A DNA stretch of 64,000 nucleotides from Streptomyces xanthophaeus (GTDB taxonomy: Bacteria; Actinomycetota; Actinomycetes; Streptomycetales; Streptomycetaceae). The position numbers and the translations under genes were made by a program. The notes beneath the pieces are model-generated. The model was not told the origin of the DNA, searched no databases, and worked only from the letters and a program-made list of their open reading frames with translations. The stretch is from the NCBI RefSeq assembly GCF_030440515.1, contig NZ_CP076543.1:7231001-7295000 (forward strand), written 5' to 3'. This document shows positions 33,429 to 42,503 of this stretch, in pieces; position 1 is the stretch's first letter, and every line of letters starts with the position of its first letter.

Positions 33429-35047
33429 CGGGGCACCTCCTGGCAGCGGAGCAGGTACTGCGAGGCCGACGCGGACTTGTTCCCGGCGGTGGGCTTGGTG
33501 GTGACCCGGACCCCGCCGTAGCAGCCGCGGTCGCGCGCGAAGGTGTGGGACCTGACCTGGGTGGCCGTCGAGCCGGCCGGGACGACGAACGACTCCGTGC
33601 CGTCGGCGACGGAGTAGGAGCCCTGCGCGCCGCCCAGGAACCACTCCACCGTCACGGTGACCGAGCCGGTGCCCTGGGAGGTGACCGAAATCGTCGCATC
33701 GCCCCGGTAGACGCCGGTCTTGAGCGACACGGAGACGTCCGTGACCTTCAGCGTCGGTGTGGGCGTCGGTGTCGGGGTCGGCGTGGGCGGCCAGCTCACC
33801 GTCGGCTTCGGGGTGGGGCTCGTCGGCCACGACGGAGAAGCCGACGGGGACGTGGAAGGGGACGCGGACGGCGAGGGGCTCGGGGACGCCGAGGGGCTCG
33901 GACTCGGCGAAGGGGAGGCGGAGTCCGTCGGGCTCGGGTTCGCGCTCGGCGAGGCCGAACCGGGCGGGGCCGCGCTCGTCGTGGCGAAGGCGCTCACCGC
34001 CGAAGCCGCGTCCGGGGCCGCGCCGATCGCGTCCGTCGTCAGGACCAGCACGGTTCCCAGCACCAGCGACACGCCCGCCGCGAGCCAGCCGCGGCGCCCC
34101 GGAGCCCAGCCGGAACCACTGGGCACCTTGGTCGTGGCGAACGCCGTGGTACCCGCCGCCGTGCCGCCCGCCGAGGGGAACAGCAGCGGCAGCAGGGCGG
34201 CCAGCGCCGCCAGCTTGCGCTGCCCGCGCTCCTCCCACTCGGGCCCGTACGCCGCCAGCGCCACGCCCTCCAGCTCGGCCACGAACGCCTCGGCGTTCTC
34301 CGGCCGCTGCTCGGGTGCCTTCGCGAGGCCGCGCCGGATCAGCGGACGGACGGGCTCGGGCGCCTCCGTCTCCGGTACCGGCGCCTCGATGTGCTGGACG
34401 GCGAGCTCGGCGAAGTTCTCCCCGTCATAGGGCTTGCGGCCGGTGAGGCACTCGAAGAAGGTCGCCGTCGCCGCGTACACGTCGGCCGCGGGTGAGGCCG
34501 GCCGGCCCTGCCACTGCTCGGGGGCCATGTAGGCGGGGGTTCCGGCCACGCCGGGCGTGCTGCCCCGGTTCGCCGCGATCCCGAAGTCCACCAGCTTCGA
34601 CGAGCCGTCCGGTGCGACCAGGACGTTCTCCGGCTTGTAGTCCCGGTGGACGACGCCCGCCCGGTGCGCCGCCGCCAGCCCCAGCAGGGACCCCTTGAGG
34701 ACCACCAGCGCGGCCTCGGCGTCGGCCCGCCCGGACTGCTTCAGCAGAGCGCGCAGGGAGATTCCGTCCACCAGCTCCATGACGATGGCCGCGCCGCCGG
34801 ACGCCTCCACGTACTCGTACAGCCTGACCACGTACGGGGTCTCCAGCCCGCCCAGGAGGCGGGCCTCGGCCCGGAACTCCCCGACGAACGCCGGATCCTG
34901 GCGCAGCCGGTCGCTGAGGTACTTCACCGCGACCGGGGTGCCCGTGCCGTCGTGGACGGCGAGGACCACGCGGCCGCTGCCGCCCGACCCGAGCTCACGG
35001 ACCTCGGTGTAGCCGGGGACCGACCATGCCGCCCGCGTGTCGTTCAT
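33425..35047 (-). CDS. Membrane Ser/Thr protein kinase with Ser/Pro-rich stalk and ectodomain
   Basis: The 540-residue protein has an N-terminal Hanks-type kinase: ELGSGGSGRVVLAV (~19), VAVKYL Lys, HRDYKPENV (~134, Asp catalytic, Lys present), DFGIAANRG and APEQWQG. One membrane helix (WLAAGVSLVLGTVLVLTT, ~325) follows. Outside lie about 90 residues of Ser-Pro/Thr-Pro repeats, then a ~110-residue beta domain ending SQYLLRC. No PASTA repeats are present, so the ligand is probably not peptidoglycan. It is followed without a gap by the coupled membrane protein. Confidence 0.93.
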   Translation of the reverse strand: MNDTRAAWSVPGYTEVRELGSGGSGRVVLAVHDGTGTPVAVKYLSDRLRQDPAFVGEFRAEARLLGGLETPYVVRLYEYVEASGGAAIVMELVDGISLRALLKQSGRADAEAALVVLKGSLLGLAAAHRAGVVHRDYKPENVLVAPDGSSKLVDFGIAANRGSTPGVAGTPAYMAPEQWQGRPASPAADVYAATATFFECLTGRKPYDGENFAELAVQHIEAPVPETEAPEPVRPLIRRGLAKAPEQRPENAEAFVAELEGVALAAYGPEWEERGQRKLAALAALLPLLFPSAGGTAAGTTAFATTKVPSGSGWAPGRRGWLAAGVSLVLGTVLVLTTDAIGAAPDAASAVSAFATTSAAPPGSASPSANPSPTDSASPSPSPSPSASPSPSPSASPSTSPSASPSWPTSPTPKPTVSWPPTPTPTPTPTPTLKVTDVSVSLKTGVYRGDATISVTSQGTGSVTVTVEWFLGGAQGSYSVADGTESFVVPAGSTATQVRSHTFARDRGCYGGVRVTTKPTAGNKSASASQYLLRCQEVPR

Positions 35048-35188
35048 CGTTCCTGCCCCCTGCCTGCCGTGTGGCGCCGCCTCGCTCGGACGACCGGTCC
35101 CGGACCGGCGTCCACCGGCCCTCCCCGGACCGGACGCCCCCTGGGACGTGGTTTCCGCCGTGGCCGGTTCCCAACCACGGCGGACGGC

Positions 35189-36442
35189 TCAGGCCGCGGC
35201 CGACAGGGCCCCGATCATGGCGTGCAGCCGGTCGGCCGCCGCCCGCCCGAAGGCCGGATCGTTGATGTGTGTGTCGTAGTCGTAGAGCCTGGTGGCACTG
35301 CCCCGCAGCCCCTCGCGCAGCGCCGAGAACAGGGCCCGGTCCGCGCCGGCGTCATGGTACGGCCCGCCCGGCGCGCCGAGCGTGGACAGTCCACGGAGCG
35401 GGACGCAGACTGCCGTGGGGCCGTTCGCCGCGCGCAGTTTGGCGGCGACCCGGCGGCCGAGCTCCGCGCATTCGGCCACGGTCGTACGGGTCACCGTGAT
35501 GGACGGATTGTGGACGTGGACGCCCCGGTCGCGGACCTGCCGGGGCAGGCTCTCCAGCGGGCCGAACTTCACCATGTCCAGCGCCCCCAGGCTCACCACC
35601 TGCGGGATTCCGGCCCGGCCGGCGGCGCTGAGCCGGTCCGGGCCCGCGGTGAGGATGCCCCCGCACAGGTCGTCGGCGAGCTCGCTGAGGGTGAGGTCGA
35701 GGACGCCGGCGAAGATCCCCTGGCCGGCCAGGGTCTCCAGGGTGCGGCCGCCGGTGCCGCTGACATGGAAGACCAGCACCTCGTAGCCGAGTTCCGTCAG
35801 CCGCTCGCGCGCCGCGTCCACCCCGGCCGTGGTCACGCCCGCCATGCTCGCCGCGACCAGGGGGCGGCCGCCCGCGCCCAGCCGGGGCGGGTGGCCCTCC
35901 GCGCAAGCGCGGGCGTAGGCCCGGGCCATCCCGGTGATCGCCGCCACGGCGTTCGCCAGGACCGGAGCGGAGATGCTGTTGATCCCCGCGATGTCCACCA
36001 CGCTGTACATCATGGTGATGTCCGAGGAGCCCACGTACGGGCGGACGTCCCCGGACGCCATGGACGAGACCATCAGTTTCGGTACGCCGAGCGGCAGGGC
36101 GCGCATCGCCCGGGTGGCGATGGAGGTGCCGCCGCTCCCGCCGACGGCGAGCACCCCGTGCAGCCTGCCCTCGGCGTGCAGGCGTAAGAGGGTCGCCTCC
36201 GCGCCCCTCGCCATGGTGGTCACGGCCGCACCCCGGTCGGCGGCCGTGCGCAGTTCCGACAGTTCCGTTCCGGCCGCCCGGGCCACCGCGTCACGCGGCA
36301 CGTCGGCGGGCACCCGGGGTTCGCCCATGATTCCTGTGTCGACCAGTACCACTTCGACGCCGGCGCGCAGCAGCCTCTCCCGCAGCCAGCCGTACTCCAC
36401 ACCCTTGGTGTCCAGGGTTCCCACCAGCACGACGTTCGTCAT
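35189..36442 (-). CDS. Tm-1-like ATP-binding domain protein (UPF0261 type)
   Basis: The 417-residue protein opens MTNVVLVGTLDTKGVEYGWLRERLL. It contains GVLAVGGSGGTSIATRAMRALPLG and DITMMYSVVDIAGINSI, all features of the Tm-1/UPF0261 family (plant Tm-1 inhibits tobamovirus replicase; bacterial role unclear). A second half resembling a TIM-barrel begins near GGRPLVAASMAGVTTAGVD. The leucine codon at 36187-36185 is TTA, so expression may depend on bldA. The start 36442 fits the family; ATG 36457 is the alternative and could be leaderless. Confidence 0.85.
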   Translation of the reverse strand: MTNVVLVGTLDTKGVEYGWLRERLLRAGVEVVLVDTGIMGEPRVPADVPRDAVARAAGTELSELRTAADRGAAVTTMARGAEATLLRLHAEGRLHGVLAVGGSGGTSIATRAMRALPLGVPKLMVSSMASGDVRPYVGSSDITMMYSVVDIAGINSISAPVLANAVAAITGMARAYARACAEGHPPRLGAGGRPLVAASMAGVTTAGVDAARERLTELGYEVLVFHVSGTGGRTLETLAGQGIFAGVLDLTLSELADDLCGGILTAGPDRLSAAGRAGIPQVVSLGALDMVKFGPLESLPRQVRDRGVHVHNPSITVTRTTVAECAELGRRVAAKLRAANGPTAVCVPLRGLSTLGAPGGPYHDAGADRALFSALREGLRGSATRLYDYDTHINDPAFGRAAADRLHAMIGALSAAA

Positions 36443-36490
36443 GTGTGCAATGTCCATGCAGGTAAGGGTGTTGGCAAGTGCAAGTGTGGG

Positions 36491-36970
36491 TCAAACCTTC
36501 AGGAGCTCCAACAGTCTCTCCAGGAAGGGGAGTTGGGAGGGCATCAGCATGTTTTGCGCCACTGGCGGAGCAAACCAGGCCACCCGGTCCAGCTCCGGGA
36601 ACTCCTGGACGTTCCCGGAGTGCGGAGGCCACTCCATCGAGAAGGTTCCGGGCACCATGAGCGCGGGGTCGAGATCCGCCTCCACCGCCCAGATGGTCAC
36701 CAGCTTTCCGCTGGTCAGACGTACCTCGCCCAGCGGGAGGTACTCGCCCTCCGGCGGGGGCAGCCCGATCTCCTCGGTGAACTCGCGGCGGGCCGCGTCC
36801 CGCGGAGTCTCCTCCGGTCCGTATTCACCCTTGGGGATGGCCCAGTCCCCGGTCACCCGCCCGGCCCAGAGCGGGCCGCCCATATGTCCGAGGAGTACCT
36901 CGACGCCGGGCTCCGGCTCCGGACCGGTCCGCCGGAAGAGGAGCAGTCCGGCACTGCGTTTGTGCGTCAT
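36491..36970 (-). CDS. Nudix hydrolase
   Basis: The 159-residue protein has WAIPKGEYGPEETPRDAARREFTEEIG, a variant Nudix box (G-5x-E-7x-REFTEEIG), and the opening HKRSAGLLLFRR with the tail PFLERLLELLKV. This matches the diadenosine-polyphosphate-hydrolase-like NUDIX group. The ATG at 36970 gives the usual family start; 36982 adds four residues. It lies between the Tm-1-like gene and the CDF transporter, with no evident functional link. Confidence 0.88.
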   Translation of the reverse strand: MTHKRSAGLLLFRRTGPEPEPGVEVLLGHMGGPLWAGRVTGDWAIPKGEYGPEETPRDAARREFTEEIGLPPPEGEYLPLGEVRLTSGKLVTIWAVEADLDPALMVPGTFSMEWPPHSGNVQEFPELDRVAWFAPPVAQNMLMPSQLPFLERLLELLKV

Positions 36971-37041
36971 GGGTACATCCATGCCCCGTGCGGACCCGGG
37001 CCAGTGATACGGGTTCGGGTTCTGCAGCCAGGAGTCAGCGG

Positions 37042-38100
37042 TCAGTGGTCGTGCGGGCCCTGCCGGTGGACCGGACCGTGCGCGTCCGCGCAGTGCGCGT
37101 CGGACGGGCCCCCGCCCGCGCGGCCGACCGTGAGCAGGGAGTCCTGCGCGTGGTCCACCTGGAGGGTGGTGTGCGTGATCCCGTACTCCTTGTCGAGCAG
37201 CTGCTCCAGGTCCCGGCGGACGGCGTGGCAGTCGCCCTCCGGCTCCACCAGCACGTGCGCGGACAGTGCCGCCTGGCCCGAGGTGATCGTCCAGATGTGC
37301 AGGTCGTGCACCTCGGTGACGGGCGGCTGCCCGACGAGGCGGTCGCCGACCGCGTCCGGGTCCACATGGGCCGGGGCGGCCTCCAGGAGGATCCGGCCGG
37401 ACTCGCGGACCAGCCCGTAGCCCGCCTTGAGCATCAGCACCACCACGACCAGCGTGGCGATCGCGTCCGCCTGCCGGAAACCGGTGGTCAGCACGATCAG
37501 ACCGGCGATCGCCGTGCCGATGAAGGCGAAGAGGTCGTTCAGGATGTGCTGGTAGGCGCCCTCGACGACGAGCGCCGAACGGTTCGCCCGGGAGATGCAC
37601 CAGGCCGCGGCCACATTGACGGCGATGCCCGCGAGCGCCGTCACGACGACCAGCCCGCCCTCCACCGGCGGCGGGTCCATCAGCCGCCGCACCGCCTCGT
37701 ACGCCAGCCAGACGGCCAGGAGGATCAGCGTCAGCCCGTTCGCCTGGGCGGAGAGTATCTCCGCCCGCTTGAGGCCGTACGTGAAGCCGCCGCGGGCGGG
37801 GCGCGCGGCCAGCCGCATGGCGATCAGCGCCAGGACGATCGAGACCGCGTCGGTCAGCATGTGGGCCGCGTCGGAGATCAGCGCCAGCGAGTTGGCCATG
37901 ACGCCGACGACCACCTCGACGGCCATGAACCCGCCGATCAGGGCGAGCGCGATCGCCAGCCAGCGCCGGTCGGCATCGGCCGCCACGCCATGGCTGTGCC
38001 CGCCGGGACCGTGGCCGTGGTCGTGGCCCGCGGACCCGTTGCCGCGTCCGCTGCCGTTCCCGTGCCCGTGGCCGTCGTGCGCGTGGTCGTGCCCACTCAT
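37042..38100 (-). CDS. CDF family cation efflux transporter (CzcD/ZitB-like)
   Basis: The 352-residue protein has a very His/Gly-rich cytoplasmic N-terminus (about 14 His in the first 45 residues). Six membrane helices follow. HMLTDAVS and HILNDLF supply the His/Asp metal site pairs of zinc transporters. A C-terminal ferredoxin-like domain (EVHDLHIWTITSGQAALSAHVLVEPE) ends the family part. It should export Zn(II), Co(II) or related metals. GGGGGAC precedes ATG 38100. A short His-rich tail ends the protein. Confidence 0.92.
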   Translation of the reverse strand: MSGHDHAHDGHGHGNGSGRGNGSAGHDHGHGPGGHSHGVAADADRRWLAIALALIGGFMAVEVVVGVMANSLALISDAAHMLTDAVSIVLALIAMRLAARPARGGFTYGLKRAEILSAQANGLTLILLAVWLAYEAVRRLMDPPPVEGGLVVVTALAGIAVNVAAAWCISRANRSALVVEGAYQHILNDLFAFIGTAIAGLIVLTTGFRQADAIATLVVVVLMLKAGYGLVRESGRILLEAAPAHVDPDAVGDRLVGQPPVTEVHDLHIWTITSGQAALSAHVLVEPEGDCHAVRRDLEQLLDKEYGITHTTLQVDHAQDSLLTVGRAGGGPSDAHCADAHGPVHRQGPHDH

Positions 38101-38279
38101 GGCGTCCCCCGTCTCGTCGCGGCGCCCGTGTGTTCGGGTCCGTCGCGTGAAGTGAAGCGCACCCCGGCGGGATCGGCAAAGGCTGCAACGGGGACCGTTG
38201 TCATTACCCATAAGAGGGCTCTGACCTGCGACGATGCCCGACCGGTGCCGGACCTTCGCGATCGTGGGAAAATCTGGTC

Positions 38280-40661
38280 ATGGTCCAGCGCCCAAGTGTG
38301 CCGACCGCGCCCCAGCTCGTCCTGGTGACCGACTGGGGCGCCACCGAGATGGATCCGGACCGGATCTACCACGTCGGTCGGGACCCCCTTTGCGAGATCT
38401 GCCTCGACGACGCCCGCGTCTCCTGGCACCACGCGATCCTGCGCCCGGACGGCGACCACTGGACGCTCGAGGACGAGGGCAGCACCAACGGCACCTTCGC
38501 CGACGGTCACCGCGTCCACGAGTGGAGCGTCGGCGTGGGCACCGAGCTGCGGTTCGGCAGCGTCGAGGACGGGCCGCGCGCCGCCGTCGTCGGCCCCGCA
38601 CCGCCGGAGCCCGCACCACCCCCCGCGCCCGGCGCCGGGCGCCCGTCCCAGGTCGCGAACCCGGCCATGACCGGTACCTTCCGCCGGCCGACGACCGTAC
38701 GTCCGCTGCCCGTCCGCACCGCCGTCCGCATCGGCCGCGCCCCCGACAGCGACCTCGTCGTCGACGACCTCACCGTCTCCCGCCGCCACGCCGAGCTGCA
38801 CGCCCTCGCCGACGGCAGTTACGAGATCGTCGACCTGGGCAGCCACAACGGCACCTACCTCAACGGCGCCGCCGTGACCCGGGCCACCCCCGTCACCGAG
38901 GGCGACATCGTCGGCATCGGCCACTCGGTCTTCTGCCTCGTCGGCGACCAGCTCCAGGAGTACGTGGACACCGGAGAGGTGTCCCTCGACGTCCAGGGCC
39001 TCACCGTCGCCGTCGACCACGGCCGCAAGACCCTCCTCGACCAGGTTTCCTTCCCCGTCGGCGCCAAATGCCTGCTCGCCGTCGTGGGCCCCAGCGGAGC
39101 CGGCAAGTCCACCCTGCTCGGCGCACTGACCGGACTGCGCCCCGCCGACCATGGCACCGTCCTGTACGACGGACGCGACCTCTACCGCGACTACGCCGAA
39201 CTGCGCAGCCGCATCGGCCTCGTCCCGCAGGACGACATCCTGCACTCCCAGCTCACCGTCCGGCGCGCCCTCACCTACGCCGCCGAACTGCGCTTCCCGC
39301 AGGACACCGCCAAGGCCGAACGCCAGGCCCGGGTCGACGAGGTGATCGGCGAACTCGGCCTCGAACAGCGCGCCGACCAGCCCATCCACAGCCTCTCCGG
39401 CGGCCAGCGCAAACGCGTCTCCGTCGCCCTGGAACTGCTCACCAAGCCCTCCCTGCTCTTCCTGGACGAGCCCACCTCCGGACTCGACCCCGGCATGGAC
39501 CGCTCGGTGATGAACATGCTGCGCGACCTCGCCGACGACGGCCGCACGGTCATCGTCGTCACCCACAGTGTGCTCAACCTCGAAGGCTGCGACCGCCTCC
39601 TGGTCCTGGCGCCCGGCGGGCGCATCGCGTACTACGGTGCCCCCGGGGAAGCCCTCGACTTCTTCGGCTTCGACCAGTGGCCCGAGGCCTTCGAAGCCTT
39701 CGAGAACCAGCGTGACCGCGACTGGGCCGGGGAGTACCGGGCCTCGCCGCTGCACCGCCGCCACGTCGACGTCACCGCCGGCCGGCCGCCTCTCACCGCG
39801 CAGGCCGAACGGGCCGCCAGCGTCTCTCCGCATCCGCCGCCCAAGGCCCAGAGCTGGGGCTCCCAGCTCTCCACCCTGATCCGCCGGTACGCCGCCGTGC
39901 TCAGGTCCGACCGCACCTTCCTGATCATCATGGTCGCGCTGCCCTTCGTCATGGGCGCCATGACCCGCGCCCTGGCCGGCAACACCCTCAACGCCGAGAC
40001 CGCGCTGAACGCCCTGTTCATCCTGTGCGTGGGCGGAGTCCTGATCGGCGCCGCCAACGCGGTGCGCGAACTCGTCAAGGAACGCGTCATCTACCAGCGC
40101 GAGCGCTCCGTCGGCCTGTCCCGGTCGGCCTACCTGATGTCCAAGGTGGTCGTCCTCGGCGCGATCACCGTCGCCCAGGCCGTGGTCCTGACCCTCGTCG
40201 GCCTCGCGGGCGTCACCATCAATGCCCCAGGCGGCCGCGGCCTCTTCATGCCACCACTGATGGAGATCACCCTCGCCGTCGCCCTGCTGTCCCTCACCGC
40301 GATGCTGCTCGGCCTGCTGATCTCCGCCCTGGTGACCAAGGAGGAGGTCACCATGCCGCTGCTGGTCCTCCTCACCATCGTCCAGGTCGTCTTCTGCGGC
40401 TCCCTGCTGAAACTCACCGGAGTCCCCGTCATCGAACAGCTGGCCTGGTTCGTTCCCGCCCGGTGGGCCATGGGAGCGATGGCCGGCACCATCGACCTCG
40501 GCGCGATCGTGCCCGGCAAGATCACCCAGGACCCGCTGTTCGACCACGAGGCCCACCTGTGGCTCCTCGAAATGGGCATGCTCGTCGTCCTGTCCGTGCT
40601 GTTCGGCGTGCTGGTCGCCCGGCTGCTGCGCCGCCACGAGCCGACCATCATGCGGAAGTAG
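38280..40661 (+). CDS. FHA-FHA-ABC transporter (Rv1747-like)
   Basis: The 793-residue protein carries two FHA domains: RIYHVGRDPLCEICLDD... WHHAIL at ~28-55, and VRIGRAPDSDLVVDDLTVSRRHAEL at ~148-175, each with the phosphothreonine-reading Arg/Ser/His/Asn pattern. An ABC ATPase follows, with GPSGAGKST at ~270, LSGGQRKRVSVA at ~371 and LLFLDEPTSGLD at ~391. Six membrane helices of the ABC-2 type fill residues ~550-785. In mycobacteria the related exporter Rv1747 is controlled by kinase phosphorylation read by its FHA domains. A Ser/Thr kinase two genes downstream suggests the same logic. First gene of a three-gene operon. Confidence 0.94.
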   Translation: MVQRPSVPTAPQLVLVTDWGATEMDPDRIYHVGRDPLCEICLDDARVSWHHAILRPDGDHWTLEDEGSTNGTFADGHRVHEWSVGVGTELRFGSVEDGPRAAVVGPAPPEPAPPPAPGAGRPSQVANPAMTGTFRRPTTVRPLPVRTAVRIGRAPDSDLVVDDLTVSRRHAELHALADGSYEIVDLGSHNGTYLNGAAVTRATPVTEGDIVGIGHSVFCLVGDQLQEYVDTGEVSLDVQGLTVAVDHGRKTLLDQVSFPVGAKCLLAVVGPSGAGKSTLLGALTGLRPADHGTVLYDGRDLYRDYAELRSRIGLVPQDDILHSQLTVRRALTYAAELRFPQDTAKAERQARVDEVIGELGLEQRADQPIHSLSGGQRKRVSVALELLTKPSLLFLDEPTSGLDPGMDRSVMNMLRDLADDGRTVIVVTHSVLNLEGCDRLLVLAPGGRIAYYGAPGEALDFFGFDQWPEAFEAFENQRDRDWAGEYRASPLHRRHVDVTAGRPPLTAQAERAASVSPHPPPKAQSWGSQLSTLIRRYAAVLRSDRTFLIIMVALPFVMGAMTRALAGNTLNAETALNALFILCVGGVLIGAANAVRELVKERVIYQRERSVGLSRSAYLMSKVVVLGAITVAQAVVLTLVGLAGVTINAPGGRGLFMPPLMEITLAVALLSLTAMLLGLLISALVTKEEVTMPLLVLLTIVQVVFCGSLLKLTGVPVIEQLAWFVPARWAMGAMAGTIDLGAIVPGKITQDPLFDHEAHLWLLEMGMLVVLSVLFGVLVARLLRRHEPTIMRK

Positions 40662-40666
40662 GCCTC

Positions 40667-41395
40667 ATGAGCAGCCCGCTGGGACCCGGAGGCGAGGTGG
40701 CGGACTTCCGGCCCACTCATGTGGTGCCCCAGGAGGGACTGCCCGCCTGGGAGGGCCCCGACGTCACCCGGCCGACCGTGCCCCTGGACCCGTTCCTGCC
40801 CGTGCAGCTGCTGTCCCGGCGCGGCGAGTGGGGGGAGGTCCTGTGCGCCAACGGGTGGTCCGCCTGGGTGGACGGACGGCTGCTGGTCGCCGTGCCGCAC
40901 CCGCCGCCGACGGCCGGGGGACGGCCCCCGGTCCGCTCCGAGGACCCGCGCCCGCTGCTCACCCGCGGCTCCGAGGCCCTGGAACGCTACCGGCGGGCCG
41001 TGGACGAGCTCGCCTCGGGACGCATCGACGCCGACGCCTTCCGCCGCTCGCTGCGCGGGCTGCGGGCCGGGGTGGTCATAGACGGGGAGTCGGTGTGGCT
41101 CTACGACGAGAAGTCGGGCCGCTGGCTGTACGACGACGGGGACCGCATGGCGACCTACGCGGTCGTCGCCGGCCCGGGCGGCCCGTCCGCGCCCGCGCCC
41201 GAACCCGCGCCGCAGCCACCGCCCGCGCCGCCGCCCGCGGACACGGACCCGGGCGGCGGGGCCGCCGTACGCAGGGAACCGCCGCCGACCGACGTGGTCG
41301 GAATCCCGCGCGACGCCCCCGGGAAGCAGCCCGACCGGGCGGCGGCCCATGACCCGACGCGGATCGTGGACACCCGCGACCCCGGAGGCGGCTGA
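40667..41395 (+). CDS. Hypothetical protein between FHA-ABC transporter and Ser/Thr kinase
   Basis: This is a soluble 242-residue protein. The middle part, VQLLSRRGEWGEVLCANGWSAWVDGRLL, looks like an SH3-type small barrel. GEVVIDGESVWLYDEKSGRWLYDDGDRM follows the pattern of repeated W-x-Y strands. A Pro-rich, disordered C-terminus contains Thr/Asp pairs (TRIVDTRD) that could be phospho-sites read by FHA domains; that link is speculative. It starts 5 bp after the transporter and ends 2 bp before the kinase, so it belongs to one operon. Confidence 0.8.
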   Translation: MSSPLGPGGEVADFRPTHVVPQEGLPAWEGPDVTRPTVPLDPFLPVQLLSRRGEWGEVLCANGWSAWVDGRLLVAVPHPPPTAGGRPPVRSEDPRPLLTRGSEALERYRRAVDELASGRIDADAFRRSLRGLRAGVVIDGESVWLYDEKSGRWLYDDGDRMATYAVVAGPGGPSAPAPEPAPQPPPAPPPADTDPGGGAAVRREPPPTDVVGIPRDAPGKQPDRAAAHDPTRIVDTRDPGGG

Positions 41396-41397
41396 CG

Positions 41398-42432
41398 GTG
41401 GACGAGGACCGGGCGGAGCGCGCCGGCGGGTCCCCCACCGATCTGCGCGGGCAGCAGATCGCCGGGTACCTGGTGGAGAGCGAGATCGGGCGCGGGGGCA
41501 TGGCCGTCGTCTACGAGGCGCGGGACCTGCGCCTCGACCGGCGGGTGGCACTGAAACTGCTGGCCCCCGAGCTGGCCCGCAACGACACGTTCAGGAAGCG
41601 GTTCGCCCACGAGTCGAAGGTGGCCGCGACCATCGAGCACCCGCACATCGTGCCCGTGTTCGAGGCGGGGGAGGCGGACGGGCTGCTCTACATCGCCATG
41701 CGTCTCGTCGAGGGACCGGACCTGCGGGTGATGCTGGACCGGACGGGCCCGCTGCCGGTGGAGACGGCCGCGCGGATCGCCGGCCAGGTGGCCTCCGCGC
41801 TGGACGCCGCCCACGCCCACGACCTGGTCCACCGGGACGTGAAACCGGGCAACATCCTGATCGCCCCGGGCACGGACCGGGACCACCCCGAACACGCCTA
41901 CCTCACGGACTTCGGGCTGACGAAGAAGTCGCTGTCGCTGACCGGGTTCACGACCGACGGGCAGTTCGTCGGGACCGTGACCTACGTGGCGCCGGAACAG
42001 ATCTCCGGGAAGCCGGTGGACGGCCGCTGCGACGTCTACAGCCTGGGGTGCGTCGTCTACGAGGCCCTCGCCGGGGAACCGCCCTTCCAGCGGGACGACG
42101 ACATCGCCCTGCTGTGGGCCCACCAGTACGACCCCCCGCCGCCGCTGAGCTCGCGCCGGCCCGGGCTGCCGGAGGAGGTGGATGCGGTCCTCGCGAAGGC
42201 GCTGGCCAAGTCGCCGGACGACCGGTGGAGCAGCTGTCTGGAGTTCACCGGAGCCCTGCGGCGGGCGGGGGAGGCCGGCGGGCCGCCGACGGCGGGCGAG
42301 GCGGGCGGGGTGGTGGACGAGGCGGCGGGCGGAGCGGAGCAGCCCGCGCGACCCGAGTTGCCCGCCCCGCCGCCGGTTCCGCCGTGGGCCCTGCCGGTGT
42401 TCCGCCTGCCGGCTTCCGGAGGGACGGCCTGA
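41398..42432 (+). CDS. Ser/Thr protein kinase
   Basis: The 344-residue protein has a complete Hanks kinase domain: SEIGRGGMAVVYEARDL (~28), VALKLLAPE Lys, HRDVKPGNI (~146), DFGLTKKSLSLTGFTTDGQFVGT (~171) and APEQISGKPVDGRCDVYSLG. An acidic, Pro/Ala-rich tail follows and there is no membrane helix. It is therefore cytosolic. GTG start two bases after the previous stop. The operon partner, the FHA-containing ABC transporter, is the obvious candidate substrate. Confidence 0.92.
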   Translation: MDEDRAERAGGSPTDLRGQQIAGYLVESEIGRGGMAVVYEARDLRLDRRVALKLLAPELARNDTFRKRFAHESKVAATIEHPHIVPVFEAGEADGLLYIAMRLVEGPDLRVMLDRTGPLPVETAARIAGQVASALDAAHAHDLVHRDVKPGNILIAPGTDRDHPEHAYLTDFGLTKKSLSLTGFTTDGQFVGTVTYVAPEQISGKPVDGRCDVYSLGCVVYEALAGEPPFQRDDDIALLWAHQYDPPPPLSSRRPGLPEEVDAVLAKALAKSPDDRWSSCLEFTGALRRAGEAGGPPTAGEAGGVVDEAAGGAEQPARPELPAPPPVPPWALPVFRLPASGGTA

Positions 42433-42446
42433 GCCGCTCCCTGCCT

Positions 42447-42502
42447 GTCCGGCACGTGCGGTCCGGCACGTGCGGTCCGGCTCGTTCGGTCCGGCTCGTT
42501 CG
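42447..42502. repeat. Four 14-bp tandem repeats between convergent genes
   Basis: Units GTCCGGCACGTGCG (42447-42460, 42461-42474) and GTCCGGCTCGTTCG (42475-42488, 42489-42502) repeat head to tail and end just before the streptophobe stop codon. Confidence 0.85.
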
Positions 42503-42503
42503 G

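Noticed and set aside
38097..40637. 846-codon minus-strand frame
   Set aside because: It is the mirror of the FHA-ABC transporter, rich in Asp/Glu/Gly/Val with no domain pattern.
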